27,889 bases of DNA from Azospirillum brasilense (GTDB lineage: Bacteria > Pseudomonadota > Alphaproteobacteria > Rickettsiales > UBA3002). The stretch spans positions 1-27,889 of the forward strand of contig QFOX01000024.1 of NCBI GenBank assembly GCA_003241645.1. Reading direction: 5' to 3'. Under the pieces are notes generated by a model, which did no database searches, had not been told where the DNA came from, and saw only the letters and a list, made by a program, of their open reading frames with translations. Below are positions 8,034-15,812 of the stretch, piece after piece (within the stretch, counting starts at the first letter, position 1; each line of letters starts with the position of its first letter). The position numbers were made by a program, and so were the translations under genes.

Positions 8034-8158
8034 GCGGCATGGTGCCGCGCGAGGAACACACATCCATGCTTTAGGGCCATCAGGGAGTTCCTGGTTTCCC
8101 GCCGGTCCCCATCCGGGGCAACTGCATGGAGAGGACCAACCGGACAAAGGAGTCTACT
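8034..8158 (+). promoter_or_regulatory. Structured 5' leader of rpsB, possible S2 autoregulatory site
   Basis: The long leader contains three potential stems in order. GCGGCA (8034-8039) pairs with TGCCGC (8043-8048). AGGAAC (8052-8057) pairs with GTTCCT (8087-8092). GGTCC (8104-8108) pairs with GGACC (8133-8137), with an alternative CCCC/GGGG hairpin inside it. The ribosome site AAAGGAG (8147-8153) follows the last stem directly. Ribosomal protein S2 is known to repress its own mRNA in several bacteria. That this leader does so is inference from position and pairing. Confidence 0.45.
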
Positions 8159-9157
8159 ATGTCGGCACTTCCGACCTTTTCGATGCGCGAGCTGATTGAT
8201 GCTGGCGTTCACTTCGGCCACAAAACCAAGCGCTGGAACCCCCGTATGGCACCGTTCATCTACGGTGCGCGCAACGATGTGCATATCATCGACCTGCAAC
8301 AGACCGTTCCCATGCTGCACGCGGCCCTGACCGCCGTGCGCGCCACCGTTGCCAAGAACGGCCGCATCCTGTTCGTGGGCACCAAGCGCCAGGCGAGCGA
8401 TGAGATCGCTGCCGCTGCAAAGCGTTGCGGCCAATACTATGTGAACCAGCGCTGGCTCGGCGGCATGCTGACCAACTGGAGCACCATCCAGAACTCGATC
8501 CGCCAGCTGCGCAAGTACGAAGAAGTACTGGCCGAGGGCGACCAGTCGGGCCTGACCAAGAAAGAGCTGCTGCAAGCCAGCCGCAACCGCGACAAGCTGG
8601 ACCGTTCGCTCGGCGGTATCCGTGATATGGGCGGCAAGCCGGACCTGCTGTTCATCATCGACACCAACCGTGAAGAACTGGCCGTGAAAGAAGCCCAGAA
8701 GCTGGGCATCCCCATCGTGGCGATCATCGACACCAACTGCTCGGTGGATGGCATCGACTTCCCGATCCCGGGCAACGATGACGCGACCCGCGCGATCAAG
8801 CTGTACTGCCAGCTGATCTCGGATGCGGCACTGTCGGGCCTGAAAGAGAACCTCAAGGGTGAGGATTTCGATTTCGGCGCGCAAGCCAACCCGAAATCGC
8901 TGCGCCAGACCGACGAGGAAAGCCTGAAAGAAGGCCAGACCCCTCGTCAGCAGCAGGAAGAGAAAGCCCGCACCGCCAACGCGAAGACCGAGAAAAAGGC
9001 CCCCGCGAAAGCTGCTCCGGCGAAATCGACCACCAAGAAAGAAGCCTTCGCCGAGGAAGCTAAAAAAGCCGCTTCCAAGAAAAAGGCCGACGATGCTCCG
9101 GCTGCTGAAGCAGAAGAAGCAAAGCCTGCGAAGAAAGCCGCTAAAAAGAGCGCCTAA
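8159..9157 (+). CDS. rpsB: 30S ribosomal protein S2
   Basis: S2 binds the head of the small ribosomal subunit late in assembly and is needed to recruit bS1 where that protein exists. The ATG at 8159 was chosen because AAAGGAG ends about 6 bases upstream and MSALPTFSMRELIDAGVHFG is the normal S2 amino terminus; an in-frame ATG at 8126 lies inside the leader stem. Family motifs include HKTKRWNPRM, FVGTKRQA, NQRWLGGMLTN and PDLLFIIDTN. The conserved part ends near residue 245. Residues about 260-332 form an Ala/Lys/Glu-rich low-complexity tail absent from the 241-aa Escherichia coli protein. tsf follows, as in most bacteria. Confidence 0.97.
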   Translation: MSALPTFSMRELIDAGVHFGHKTKRWNPRMAPFIYGARNDVHIIDLQQTVPMLHAALTAVRATVAKNGRILFVGTKRQASDEIAAAAKRCGQYYVNQRWLGGMLTNWSTIQNSIRQLRKYEEVLAEGDQSGLTKKELLQASRNRDKLDRSLGGIRDMGGKPDLLFIIDTNREELAVKEAQKLGIPIVAIIDTNCSVDGIDFPIPGNDDATRAIKLYCQLISDAALSGLKENLKGEDFDFGAQANPKSLRQTDEESLKEGQTPRQQQEEKARTANAKTEKKAPAKAAPAKSTTKKEAFAEEAKKAASKKKADDAPAAEAEEAKPAKKAAKKSA

Positions 9158-9163
9158 GGGCGC

Positions 9164-9233
9164 AGTGAATGGTGAATGGTGTTGAGTGAATTGATTTCAC
9201 CGCACCATTCACTACTCACTATTCACCACTCAC
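9164..9233. repeat. Palindromic repeat built from GTGAATG units between rpsB and tsf
   Basis: The plus strand carries tandem GTGAATG-type words (9165-9190) followed by their complements (9196-9233). AGTGAATGGTG at 9164-9174 has its exact reverse complement at 9203-9213, and the overlapping copy GTGAATGGTG (9172-9181) can pair with CACCATTCAC (9203-9212) around an inner GTGAA/TTCAC hairpin. Outer pairing of 9165-9170 with 9221-9226 extends it. No T-run follows. The ribosome site of tsf (GGAG at 9234-9237) begins immediately after the element. Confidence 0.7.
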
Positions 9234-9243
9234 GGAGATAGAT

Positions 9244-10143
9244 ATGTCTGCACAAGCTGTAAAAGAACTGCGCGAGCGCTCGGGCGCCGGCATGATGGAT
9301 TGCAAAAAAGCCCTCGACGCCAACAACGGCGACGTGGAAGCCGCCATTGACTGGCTGCGCACCAAAGGCCTCGCTTCGGCCGCGAAAAAAGCTGGCCGCG
9401 TGGCGGCAGAAGGCCTTGTGGCTGTTGCCAGCAACGGCAAAGAAGCCGTGGTGATCGAGCTGAACTCGGAAACCGACTTCGTTGCCCGCAACGAGCAGTT
9501 CCAGGCACTGGTTGAAGAAACCGCGCAGGTCGCGCTCGCCGGCAATGGCGACGTGGAAGCCGTGAAAGCCCAGGTGAACGACAAGATCACCAACGCGGTG
9601 GCCACCATCGGCGAGAACATGACCCTGCGCCGCATCACCAAACTTTCGGTGAACGATGGCGTGGTAGCGACCTACATCCACACCGCGGTGAAGCCCGGTA
9701 TGGGCAAGATCGGCGTGCTGGTTGCACTGGAATCGACCGGCGACAAAGCCGCGCTGGAAACCCTCGGCAAACAGATCGCCATGCATGTGGCCGCTGCCAA
9801 GCCGGAAGCACTGAACCGCGAAGGCGTGGATGCGAGCAAGCTGGAGCGTGAGCGCACCGTGCTGATCGAGCAGGCCGTTGCTTCGGGCAAGCCGCAGGAA
9901 GTGGCCGAGAAAATGGTCGAAGGCCGTATCCGCAAGTTCTACGAAGAAGTGGTGCTGCTGGAGCAAGCCTTCGTCATGGACGGCAAGACCAAGATCGAAG
10001 ACGTGGTGAAAGCGGCTGAAAAAGACGCGGGCGCCCCCATCACCCTGAAGGGCTACGAGCGCTTCGGCCTTGGTGAAGGCATCGAGAAAGCCGCCGACGA
10101 TTTCGCCAGCGAAGTCGCCAAAATGGCGGGCAGCGCTGCGTAA
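9244..10143 (+). CDS. tsf: Translation elongation factor Ts
   Basis: EF-Ts is the nucleotide exchange factor that releases GDP from EF-Tu during translation. The 299-aa length is normal for the family. Residues 1-50 form the UBA-like domain (VKELRERSGAGMMDCKKAL). The EF-Tu contact motif TDFVARN lies at 77-83, within the usual SETDFVARN context. The core domain and coiled-coil region follow (FYEEVVLLEQAFV near the C-terminus). GGAG at 9234-9237 sets the start. The gene is normally co-transcribed with rpsB. Here a repeat hairpin sits in the junction, and an intrinsic terminator follows the stop. Confidence 0.97.
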   Translation: MSAQAVKELRERSGAGMMDCKKALDANNGDVEAAIDWLRTKGLASAAKKAGRVAAEGLVAVASNGKEAVVIELNSETDFVARNEQFQALVEETAQVALAGNGDVEAVKAQVNDKITNAVATIGENMTLRRITKLSVNDGVVATYIHTAVKPGMGKIGVLVALESTGDKAALETLGKQIAMHVAAAKPEALNREGVDASKLERERTVLIEQAVASGKPQEVAEKMVEGRIRKFYEEVVLLEQAFVMDGKTKIEDVVKAAEKDAGAPITLKGYERFGLGEGIEKAADDFASEVAKMAGSAA

Positions 10144-10166
10144 GCATCCGCTGTATTCCAATAAGG

Positions 10167-10196
10167 AAGGCCGGGGTCATTGCCCCGGCCTTTTTT
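10167..10196 (+). terminator. Rho-independent terminator after tsf
   Basis: AAGGCCGGGG (10167-10176) pairs with CCCCGGCCTT (10183-10192) around a 6-nt loop and is followed by six T residues (10191-10196). This is the clearest intrinsic terminator in the window and ends the rpsB-tsf unit, so pyrH must have its own promoter. Confidence 0.92.
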
Positions 10197-10208
10197 GTTT
10201 GCTACATT
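10180..10208 (+). promoter_or_regulatory. Weak candidate promoter for the lipoprotein gene
   Basis: TTGCCC (10180-10185) and TACATT (10203-10208) are 17 bp apart. The -35 lies inside the tsf terminator arm, so the overlap may be coincidental. It is the only plausible promoter I see before the repeat and the lipoprotein gene. Confidence 0.25.
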
Positions 10209-10210
10209 GG

Positions 10211-10291
10211 CGTCATTGCGAGCGAAGCGACGCAATCCAGGGCCGTTGACAAGGCTGGATCGCCATGTCGCCATGGCTCCGTGCGATGACG
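10211..10291. repeat. Dispersed-type palindromic repeat element
   Basis: The element begins CGTCATTGCGAGCGAAGCGA, continues to CAATCCAG, and ends with the imperfect reverse complement, running from CTGGATCGCC to GCGATGACG. The ends CGTCAT/ATGACG and the inner ATCCAG/CTGGAT match exactly. This CGTCATTGCGAGCG...CAATCCAG form is, from memory, a very common intergenic repeat in many bacterial genomes, including Rickettsiales. It ends 12 bp before the start codon of the next gene, so it forms most of that mRNA's leader. Confidence 0.75.
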
Positions 10292-10303
10292 TGGGAGAAC
10301 AAA

Positions 10304-10684
10304 ATGCGCTTATCCATACTGCCGTTATTTCTGTTACTTTCCGCCTGTGCCACGGTGACCAGCAAAAGCACGCAGGACATCACCGTGACCACGGAACCGA
10401 CCGGCGCCAGTTGCGAACTCACCAACAAAGACGGCAGCTGGGCGATCGAATCCACCCCCGGCACGGTGGCGGTGCAGCGCAGCTTCAGCCCCCTCACCGT
10501 GCATTGCGCGGGCGACAGCGTGAGCGCCACCGAAGTGCTGGAGCCGCGCACGCGGGGCCGCGCCTATGGCAACATCCTGCTGTTCGGCCTGCCCGCCTAT
10601 GTGGATGCGGCGACCGAAAAAGGCTACGAATACGCGCCCGCGACGGTGCATTTGACGCTCGCGAACCAGCCGCCCGCCGAATAA
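10304..10684 (+). CDS. Small outer-membrane-type lipoprotein, PEGA-like
   Basis: The 126-aa product starts at the ATG at 10304, with GGGAG at 10293-10297; an in-frame ATG at 10265 lies inside the palindromic repeat and is unlikely. The N-terminus MRLSILPLFLLLSAC is a lipoprotein signal with Cys15 as the lipidated residue (LSAC lipobox), and position +2 is Ala, which does not argue for inner-membrane retention. The segment DITVTTEPTGASCELTN resembles PEGA-type surface repeats. The C-terminal part AYGNILLFGLPAYVDAATEK is typical of small uncharacterised proteobacterial lipoproteins. It separates tsf from pyrH, which are adjacent in many genomes. Its function is unknown. Confidence 0.8.
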   Translation: MRLSILPLFLLLSACATVTSKSTQDITVTTEPTGASCELTNKDGSWAIESTPGTVAVQRSFSPLTVHCAGDSVSATEVLEPRTRGRAYGNILLFGLPAYVDAATEKGYEYAPATVHLTLANQPPAE

Positions 10685-10784
10685 ATCGAACCGGGCGCGG
10701 CACCCCCTGCGGCGCTGCGCACTTTATCCTTGTAATTTCAAGCCAGCGCAGTAGTTCTAGGCCCGATTTCCAAGGAGCCTTCCC

Positions 10785-11534
10785 ATGACCGCAGCCACGC
10801 TAGCCGCCACCCCGCACGCCACCGCCAAGTACGAGCGCGTACTGATCAAAGTATCGGGCGAAGCATTGATGGGCGACAAAGGCTACGGGCAGGACCTTGG
10901 CACCATCCAGCGCATCGCGAAAGACATCCAGCAGGTCGCCAACATGGGCGTGCAGGTCTGCGTGGTGGTGGGCGGTGGCAACATCTTCCGCGGCATCTCG
11001 GGTGCGGCGGCGGGCATGGAACGCTCCAGCGCCGATTACATGGGCATGCTGGCGACCATCCTGAACGCGCTCGCCATCCAGAACATCCTTGAGCAGATGG
11101 ACGTGGACACGCGCGTACTCTCCGCCATTGAAATGCAGCAGGTGTGCGAGCCGTATATTCGCCGCCGCGCCATTCGCCACCTCGAGCGTGGCCGCGTGGT
11201 GATCTTCGCGGGCGGCATCGGCAACCCGTACTTCACCACCGACACCACGGCCGCACTGCGCGCCGCCGAAATGGGCTGCGACGCCATGCTGAAAGCCACG
11301 CAGGTGGATGGCGTGTATGACAGCGACCCGAAGAAGAATCCCAACGCCGTGCGTTATGAAACGCTGACCTACCACGACGTGCTGGCCAAAGACCTGAAGG
11401 TGATGGACGCCGCCGCGATCAGCCTTGCGCGGGAAAGCAAGATCCCCATCATCGTCTTCTCCATCCACGAACAGGGCAACTTCGCCCGCGTGCTGACCGG
11501 CGAAGGCCAGTGCACCACCATTATCGATCAATAA
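10785..11534 (+). CDS. pyrH: Uridylate kinase (UMP kinase)
   Basis: PyrH phosphorylates UMP to UDP with ATP, the first committed step from UMP to all pyrimidine nucleotides. It belongs to the amino-acid-kinase superfamily and is hexameric. The 249-aa protein has an N-terminal extension of about 15 residues before YERVLIKVSGEALMG (phosphate-binding region), followed by VVVGGGNIFRG at 61-70 and a late DGVYDSDPKKNP segment for nucleotide binding. AAGGAG at 10772-10777 supports the start. It lies 16 bp before frr, the usual order. The 100-bp gap upstream has no strong promoter match, although transcription must restart after the tsf terminator. Confidence 0.97.
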   Translation: MTAATLAATPHATAKYERVLIKVSGEALMGDKGYGQDLGTIQRIAKDIQQVANMGVQVCVVVGGGNIFRGISGAAAGMERSSADYMGMLATILNALAIQNILEQMDVDTRVLSAIEMQQVCEPYIRRRAIRHLERGRVVIFAGGIGNPYFTTDTTAALRAAEMGCDAMLKATQVDGVYDSDPKKNPNAVRYETLTYHDVLAKDLKVMDAAAISLARESKIPIIVFSIHEQGNFARVLTGEGQCTTIIDQ

Positions 11535-11550
11535 GAACAAGGAGACCACC

Positions 11551-12099
11551 ATGGCCCACGAGGAAATCACCCGTAAAATGGACAGTGCGCTGAAATCGCT
11601 CGCGCATGAATTTGGCGGCCTGCGCACCGGCCGCGCCAGCACCAACCTGCTCGATCACCTGCAGATCGACGCGTATGGCAGCATGATGCCCATCAACCAG
11701 GTGGGCAACGTGACCGCGCCGGAGCCGCGCATGCTCTCCGTTTCCGTGTGGGACAAAGGCATGGTGAAAGCCGTGGAGAAAGCCATTCGCGAGTCGGACC
11801 TCGGCCTGAACCCGATGGTGGATGGCCAGACCATTCGCGTGCCGATCCCTGCACTGTCGGAAGAGCGCCGCAAGGAAATGGTGAAAGTGGCCGGCAAATA
11901 TGCCGAGAGCGCCAAGGTCGCCATTCGTAACGTGCGCCGCGACGGCATGGACGACGCGAAGAAACAGCAGAAGGACGGCAAGATCTCGGAAGATGACCTG
12001 CGCAAGCGCGAGACCGAGATCCAGAAACTCACCGACGACCACGTGAAGAAGGTCGATGAGATGCTGGTCGCCAAAGAAAAAGACATCCTGAGCGTTTAA
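11551..12099 (+). CDS. frr: Ribosome recycling factor
   Basis: RRF works with EF-G to split post-termination ribosomes. The 182-aa protein matches the family length of about 185. Helical domain I includes FGGLRTGRAS near residues 22-31 and the conserved C-terminal RDGMDDAKK segment; domain II is the central beta part with NQVGNVTAPEPRMLSV. AAGGAG upstream gives a clean start. The gene is 16 bp after pyrH and 8 bp before uppS, so it is almost certainly in the same operon. Confidence 0.97.
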   Translation: MAHEEITRKMDSALKSLAHEFGGLRTGRASTNLLDHLQIDAYGSMMPINQVGNVTAPEPRMLSVSVWDKGMVKAVEKAIRESDLGLNPMVDGQTIRVPIPALSEERRKEMVKVAGKYAESAKVAIRNVRRDGMDDAKKQQKDGKISEDDLRKRETEIQKLTDDHVKKVDEMLVAKEKDILSV

Positions 12100-12107
12100 T
12101 CACCCGC

Positions 12108-12860
12108 ATGAGCAACGCTGCACAGGCCGCCTCGCCGACGCCGCAGACGGCAGCCTTGCCTGCGCATATCGCCATCATCATGGACGGCAACGGCCGCTGG
12201 GCGAAAGCCCGCGGCATGAGCCGCGTGCGCGGCCACAACCAGGGCGCCGAAGCGCTCAAGCGCGTGCTGGAAGCCTGCGAGGCACGCCCGCACATCACGC
12301 ACCTGACGCTCTATGCCTTCTCGACCGAGAACTGGAAACGCTCGCCCGACGAGGTGACCGACCTGATGAACCTGCTGCGCCACTACGTGAAGCGCGAAGC
12401 CAAAGCCATGCACAAGCGCGGCGTACGGCTGCAGTTCATTGGCCAGCGCGAGGCCTTGGCCGCCGACATTCGCGACGACCTCGCCGCCGTGGAAGCGCTG
12501 ACGCAGGCCAACAGCAAGCTGACCCTGACGATCGCGCTATCCTATGGCGCGCGGCAGGAAATTGCCCATGCCATGCGCGCCATTGCCGAGAAGGTCGCCG
12601 CGGGCACCCTGCCACCGGCCAGCATCGACGAGGCGACCATCAGCGCGCATTTGCACACGCACCACATGCCCGACCCCGACCTGCTGATCCGCACGGGCGG
12701 CGAGGAACGCCTCAGCAATTTCCTGCTCTGGCAATCGGCGTATACGGAGCTTTATTTCACTGACGTGCTGTGGCCCGATTTCGGCAGTGCCGAGCTTGAT
12801 GCCGCCATCCACACCTTCAGCCAGCGCGAGCGCCGTTTCGGTGCGCGCAACGGAGCGTAA
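12108..12860 (+). CDS. uppS: Undecaprenyl diphosphate synthase (cis-prenyltransferase)
   Basis: UppS adds isopentenyl units in cis to farnesyl diphosphate and makes the C55 carrier for peptidoglycan and O-antigen. The 250-aa protein has an Ala-rich lead of about 18 residues, then HIAIIMDGNGRWAKARG with the catalytic Asp at position 26. The second signature, DPDLLIRTGGEERLSNFLLW, lies near the C-terminus and carries the Arg residues that bind diphosphate. It is followed by AYTELYFTDVLWPDF. The stop TAA is separated from cdsA by a single base. Confidence 0.97.
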   Translation: MSNAAQAASPTPQTAALPAHIAIIMDGNGRWAKARGMSRVRGHNQGAEALKRVLEACEARPHITHLTLYAFSTENWKRSPDEVTDLMNLLRHYVKREAKAMHKRGVRLQFIGQREALAADIRDDLAAVEALTQANSKLTLTIALSYGARQEIAHAMRAIAEKVAAGTLPPASIDEATISAHLHTHHMPDPDLLIRTGGEERLSNFLLWQSAYTELYFTDVLWPDFGSAELDAAIHTFSQRERRFGARNGA

Positions 12861-12861
12861 C

Positions 12862-13497
12862 ATGGCGGATTGGAGCGACCTGAAAAAACGCACGCTGAGC
12901 GCCGTGGTGCTGGTGGCCGTGGCGCTGGGCATGACGCTCGCTTCGCCGCTGACCTTCTCGCTGATGGTCATTTTCGGCACCGCCCTGCTGTGGCAGGAAT
13001 GGTTCGCCCTCACCCGCACCCGCGGCGCGCGGTTTTTCATCTTTGGCATTGCCTATCTCAGCGCGGCGGCGGTCAGCCTCATCTACCTGCGCGGCACGAA
13101 CCTGAACATCCTGCTTTCGGTGTTCGCCATTGTGTGGGGTGGCGACATTGCGGCCTATCTGGTGGGCAAAAAATTCGGCAAACACAAAATTGCCCCCACC
13201 ATCAGCCCCGGAAAAACATGGGAAGGTCTGGCCGGTGCCATGCTGGTGAGCGCGCTCATCGGCGGCGTGCTGGGCCATGTGGCGCCGGTGCCGCATGCCA
13301 TCCTTGGGGCGGTGTTCGCGGTGGTGGGCCTTGGTGGCGACCTGTTCGAATCGGCGCTGAAGCGCCATGCCGGGGTGAAAGATTCCGGCAAACTCATTCC
13401 CGGCCATGGCGGCCTGTTTGACCGGGTGGACGCGCTGCTTCCCTGCGCCATCCTTGCGGCGGTGCTGCTGTATGCACGCCTTGCGGCGGCCGCATGA
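12862..13497 (+). CDS. cdsA: Phosphatidate cytidylyltransferase (CDP-diacylglycerol synthase), short form
   Basis: CdsA makes CDP-diacylglycerol from CTP and phosphatidic acid in the inner membrane, feeding phospholipid synthesis. The ATG at 12862, one base after the uppS stop, gives 211 residues. The family signature is complete near residues 165-191 (SALKRHAGVKDSG, then PGHGGLFDRVD, with the metal-binding Asp pair). Several hydrophobic helices are visible. Typical CdsA proteins are 260-290 aa; this one has fewer membrane segments, mostly lost at the amino-terminal side. The C-terminal catalytic half is intact, so it is probably active. Its TGA overlaps the dxr ATG by 4 bp. Confidence 0.92.
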   Translation: MADWSDLKKRTLSAVVLVAVALGMTLASPLTFSLMVIFGTALLWQEWFALTRTRGARFFIFGIAYLSAAAVSLIYLRGTNLNILLSVFAIVWGGDIAAYLVGKKFGKHKIAPTISPGKTWEGLAGAMLVSALIGGVLGHVAPVPHAILGAVFAVVGLGGDLFESALKRHAGVKDSGKLIPGHGGLFDRVDALLPCAILAAVLLYARLAAAA

Positions 13498-14678
13498 GCG
13501 CCCAGCCCGCGCCTGTCGCCACGCATGCCCGCCAGCGCGTCAGCGTGCTGGGCGCCACTGGCTCCATCGGCAGCAGCACGCTGGACGTGATCGCCCAGCA
13601 CCCGCAACGGTTTCAGGTCGCAGCTCTTTGCGCGCAGGACAATGCCGAAAAGCTGGCCACGCTGGCCCGCCAGTTCGGTGCCAGCCACGTGGCCATTGGC
13701 AACGAAGCGCATTTCGACACGCTGAAAACCCTGCTGGCGGGCACGGGCATCCACGTGCTGGCAGGTGCCAGCGGCGTGGCGGAAGTGGCCAGCATTCCGG
13801 TGGATCTAAGCGTGTGCGCCATTGTGGGGGCCGCAGGGCTTGTGCCCACCATGAACGCCATTGCCGCCGCCAAGCGCGTGGCGCTGGCCAACAAGGAAAG
13901 CCTTGTCTGTGCCGGCCCACTGGTGATGGCTGCCTGCACGCAGCACGGCACCCCCTTGCTGCCGGTCGATTCCGAACATAACGCCATTTTTCAGGTACTG
14001 GCCGCCGAGCATCGCGCGCAGGTCGAGAAAATTACGCTCACCGCGTCCGGCGGGCCGTTCCGCACGCGCCCGCCCGAAACGCTGGCCAGCGTGACCCCGG
14101 CCGAGGCGGTGGCCCACCCCAAATGGAACATGGGCGCGAAAATTTCGGTGGATTCGGCGACCATGATGAACAAAGGCCTTGAGCTGATCGAGGCGCATTA
14201 CCTGTTCGCCCTGCCGCCGGCGCAGCTGGACGTGCTGGTCCACCCGCAATCGATCGTGCATTCGCTGGTGCATTACACCGACGGTTCCGTGCTGGCGCAG
14301 CTGGGCATGCCGGACATGCGCATTCCCATCGGCTATGCGCTGGGCTGGCCGGAACGCCTGCCGCTCAACACCCCGCGGCTGAACCTTGCGCAGGCAGGCA
14401 CGCTGCAGTTCGAAGCACCGTCGGACGCGCGCTTCCCCTGCCTCGGGCTGGCCAAAGCCGCACTGGCGCAGGGCGCGCGCGCCATGGTGGCGCTGAATGC
14501 GGCCAATGAAGTGGCGGTCGCCGCCTTCCTGCAGGAACAGATAACCTACCCGCTGATTGCACAAATCGTTGCAGCCGTGCTTGAGAAGACCGATAATACC
14601 CCTATTTCTACGCTGGCGGATGTGGGCGATGCCGATGCCCACGCCCGCCGCCACGCCCACTTACTTATGCAAGGATAA
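13494..14678 (+). CDS. dxr: 1-deoxy-D-xylulose 5-phosphate reductoisomerase
   Basis: Dxr converts DXP to 2-C-methyl-D-erythritol 4-phosphate with NADPH, the first committed step of the MEP isoprenoid route; those isoprenoids supply UppS, encoded two genes upstream. The 394-aa protein has the NADPH motif GATGSIG at 20-26, ALANKESLV near 130-138, the metal site VDSEHNAIF (Asp159, Glu161), TASGGPFR near 183-190, HPKWNMGAKISVDSATMMNK with His208, and NKGLE ending in Glu230. All expected catalytic residues are visible. The start overlaps the cdsA stop as ATGA. Confidence 0.97.
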   Translation: MSAQPAPVATHARQRVSVLGATGSIGSSTLDVIAQHPQRFQVAALCAQDNAEKLATLARQFGASHVAIGNEAHFDTLKTLLAGTGIHVLAGASGVAEVASIPVDLSVCAIVGAAGLVPTMNAIAAAKRVALANKESLVCAGPLVMAACTQHGTPLLPVDSEHNAIFQVLAAEHRAQVEKITLTASGGPFRTRPPETLASVTPAEAVAHPKWNMGAKISVDSATMMNKGLELIEAHYLFALPPAQLDVLVHPQSIVHSLVHYTDGSVLAQLGMPDMRIPIGYALGWPERLPLNTPRLNLAQAGTLQFEAPSDARFPCLGLAKAALAQGARAMVALNAANEVAVAAFLQEQITYPLIAQIVAAVLEKTDNTPISTLADVGDADAHARRHAHLLMQG

Positions 14679-14681
14679 CGC

Positions 14682-15812
14682 ATGCTCGACTGGCTTTTCT
14701 CTGGCGCACATTACGTGCTGTCCTTCGCGCTGGTCATCAGCGTCATCGTGTTCATCCACGAATTCGGGCATTTCTATGTCGCGCGCCTGTGCGGCGTGAA
14801 AGTGGAGACCTTCTCCATCGGCTTTGGCCGCGAGCTGTTCGGCCGCACCGACCGCCACGGCACGCGCTGGAAATTCGCGCTGTGGCCATTGGGCGGCTTC
14901 GTGAAAATGTATGGCGATGCGGGCGCGGCCAGCACGCCCGACAACGCGCTGTTCAACGACATGACGGACGAGCAGAAGCGCGTGAGCTTCCACCACAAGC
15001 CGCTCTGGGCCAAGGCGCTCATTGTGGCCGCGGGGCCCATGGCGAATTTCCTGCTGGCCATCATGGTGTTCACCTATTTCATTTTCACGGTGGGCATCAC
15101 CTCGACCAAACCGATCGTCGGCGAGATCATTGCCGATAGCCCGGCGCAAGTAGCAGGCCTGCGCGAAGGCGACCGCATCACCAAGGTGGATGGCAAAAAA
15201 GTGGCCACCTTCAACGATATTTCCAACAGCATCGTGACCAATCTCGGCACGCCGCTGGAGCTGGAAGTGAAACGCGATGGCGAGCGTTTCACCCTCACCC
15301 TCACGCCCAAGCCGTTCGAAGAAAAGGACGTGCTCGGCAACCCGGTGACGCGTTATATCATCGGCCTGCGTAGCCAAAAGCTGACCTATGAGGATGTGGG
15401 GCTGGTGCGCGCGGTGGGTGCGGCCATCGAGAAGACCTACGACATGTGCGTGACCTCGCTGAAGATGATGGGGCAGATGATCCGCGGCGATCGCAGCGTG
15501 AACGAGCTGAAAGGCCCACTGGGTATTGCCAAGCTTTCCGGCGAAGTGACGCAGCAGGGCGAAACGGTGGGTGAGACATTCCGGTTGTTCCTGTGGTTCG
15601 TGGCACTGCTTTCGGTGAACCTTGGCATGGTGAACCTGTTCCCCATTCCCATGCTGGATGGGGGGCACCTTGCCTTCTACACCGTGGAAGCACTGCGCGG
15701 CCGCCCGCTCGCCGAGAAGTTCCAGGAATACAGTTTCCGCTTCGGCTTTGTGCTGATCGCGGGGCTTATGGCGCTGACCCTTTTCAACGATGTGCGGCAG
15801 CTCTTTTCCTAA
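14682..15812 (+). CDS. rseP: Site-2 protease, RseP family
   Basis: This is an intramembrane zinc metalloprotease that cleaves membrane-bound anti-sigma factors and remnant signal peptides. The 376-aa protein has the zinc motif HEFGH at 26-30 in the first membrane helix. A single PDZ domain spans about residues 142-210 (VGEIIADSPAQVAGLREGDR, then ITKVDGKKV). The second catalytic motif, NLFPIPMLDGGHL, lies near 315-328 and carries the third zinc ligand (Asp). The single PDZ is typical of alphaproteobacteria; Escherichia coli RseP has two. The gene follows dxr by 3 bp and precedes bamA, the conserved order. Confidence 0.96.
   Translation: MLDWLFSGAHYVLSFALVISVIVFIHEFGHFYVARLCGVKVETFSIGFGRELFGRTDRHGTRWKFALWPLGGFVKMYGDAGAASTPDNALFNDMTDEQKRVSFHHKPLWAKALIVAAGPMANFLLAIMVFTYFIFTVGITSTKPIVGEIIADSPAQVAGLREGDRITKVDGKKVATFNDISNSIVTNLGTPLELEVKRDGERFTLTLTPKPFEEKDVLGNPVTRYIIGLRSQKLTYEDVGLVRAVGAAIEKTYDMCVTSLKMMGQMIRGDRSVNELKGPLGIAKLSGEVTQQGETVGETFRLFLWFVALLSVNLGMVNLFPIPMLDGGHLAFYTVEALRGRPLAEKFQEYSFRFGFVLIAGLMALTLFNDVRQLFS

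Noticed and set aside
9164..9233. CRISPR-like or phage attachment structure between rpsB and tsf
   Set aside because: The repeats are heptameric and palindromic with no spacers, and there is no integrase or cas gene nearby.
10265..10303. Upstream ATG giving a 139-aa version of the lipoprotein
   Set aside because: The extra codons lie within the palindromic repeat and would bury the lipoprotein signal. The ATG at 10304 has a proper ribosome site and places the signal at the N-terminus.
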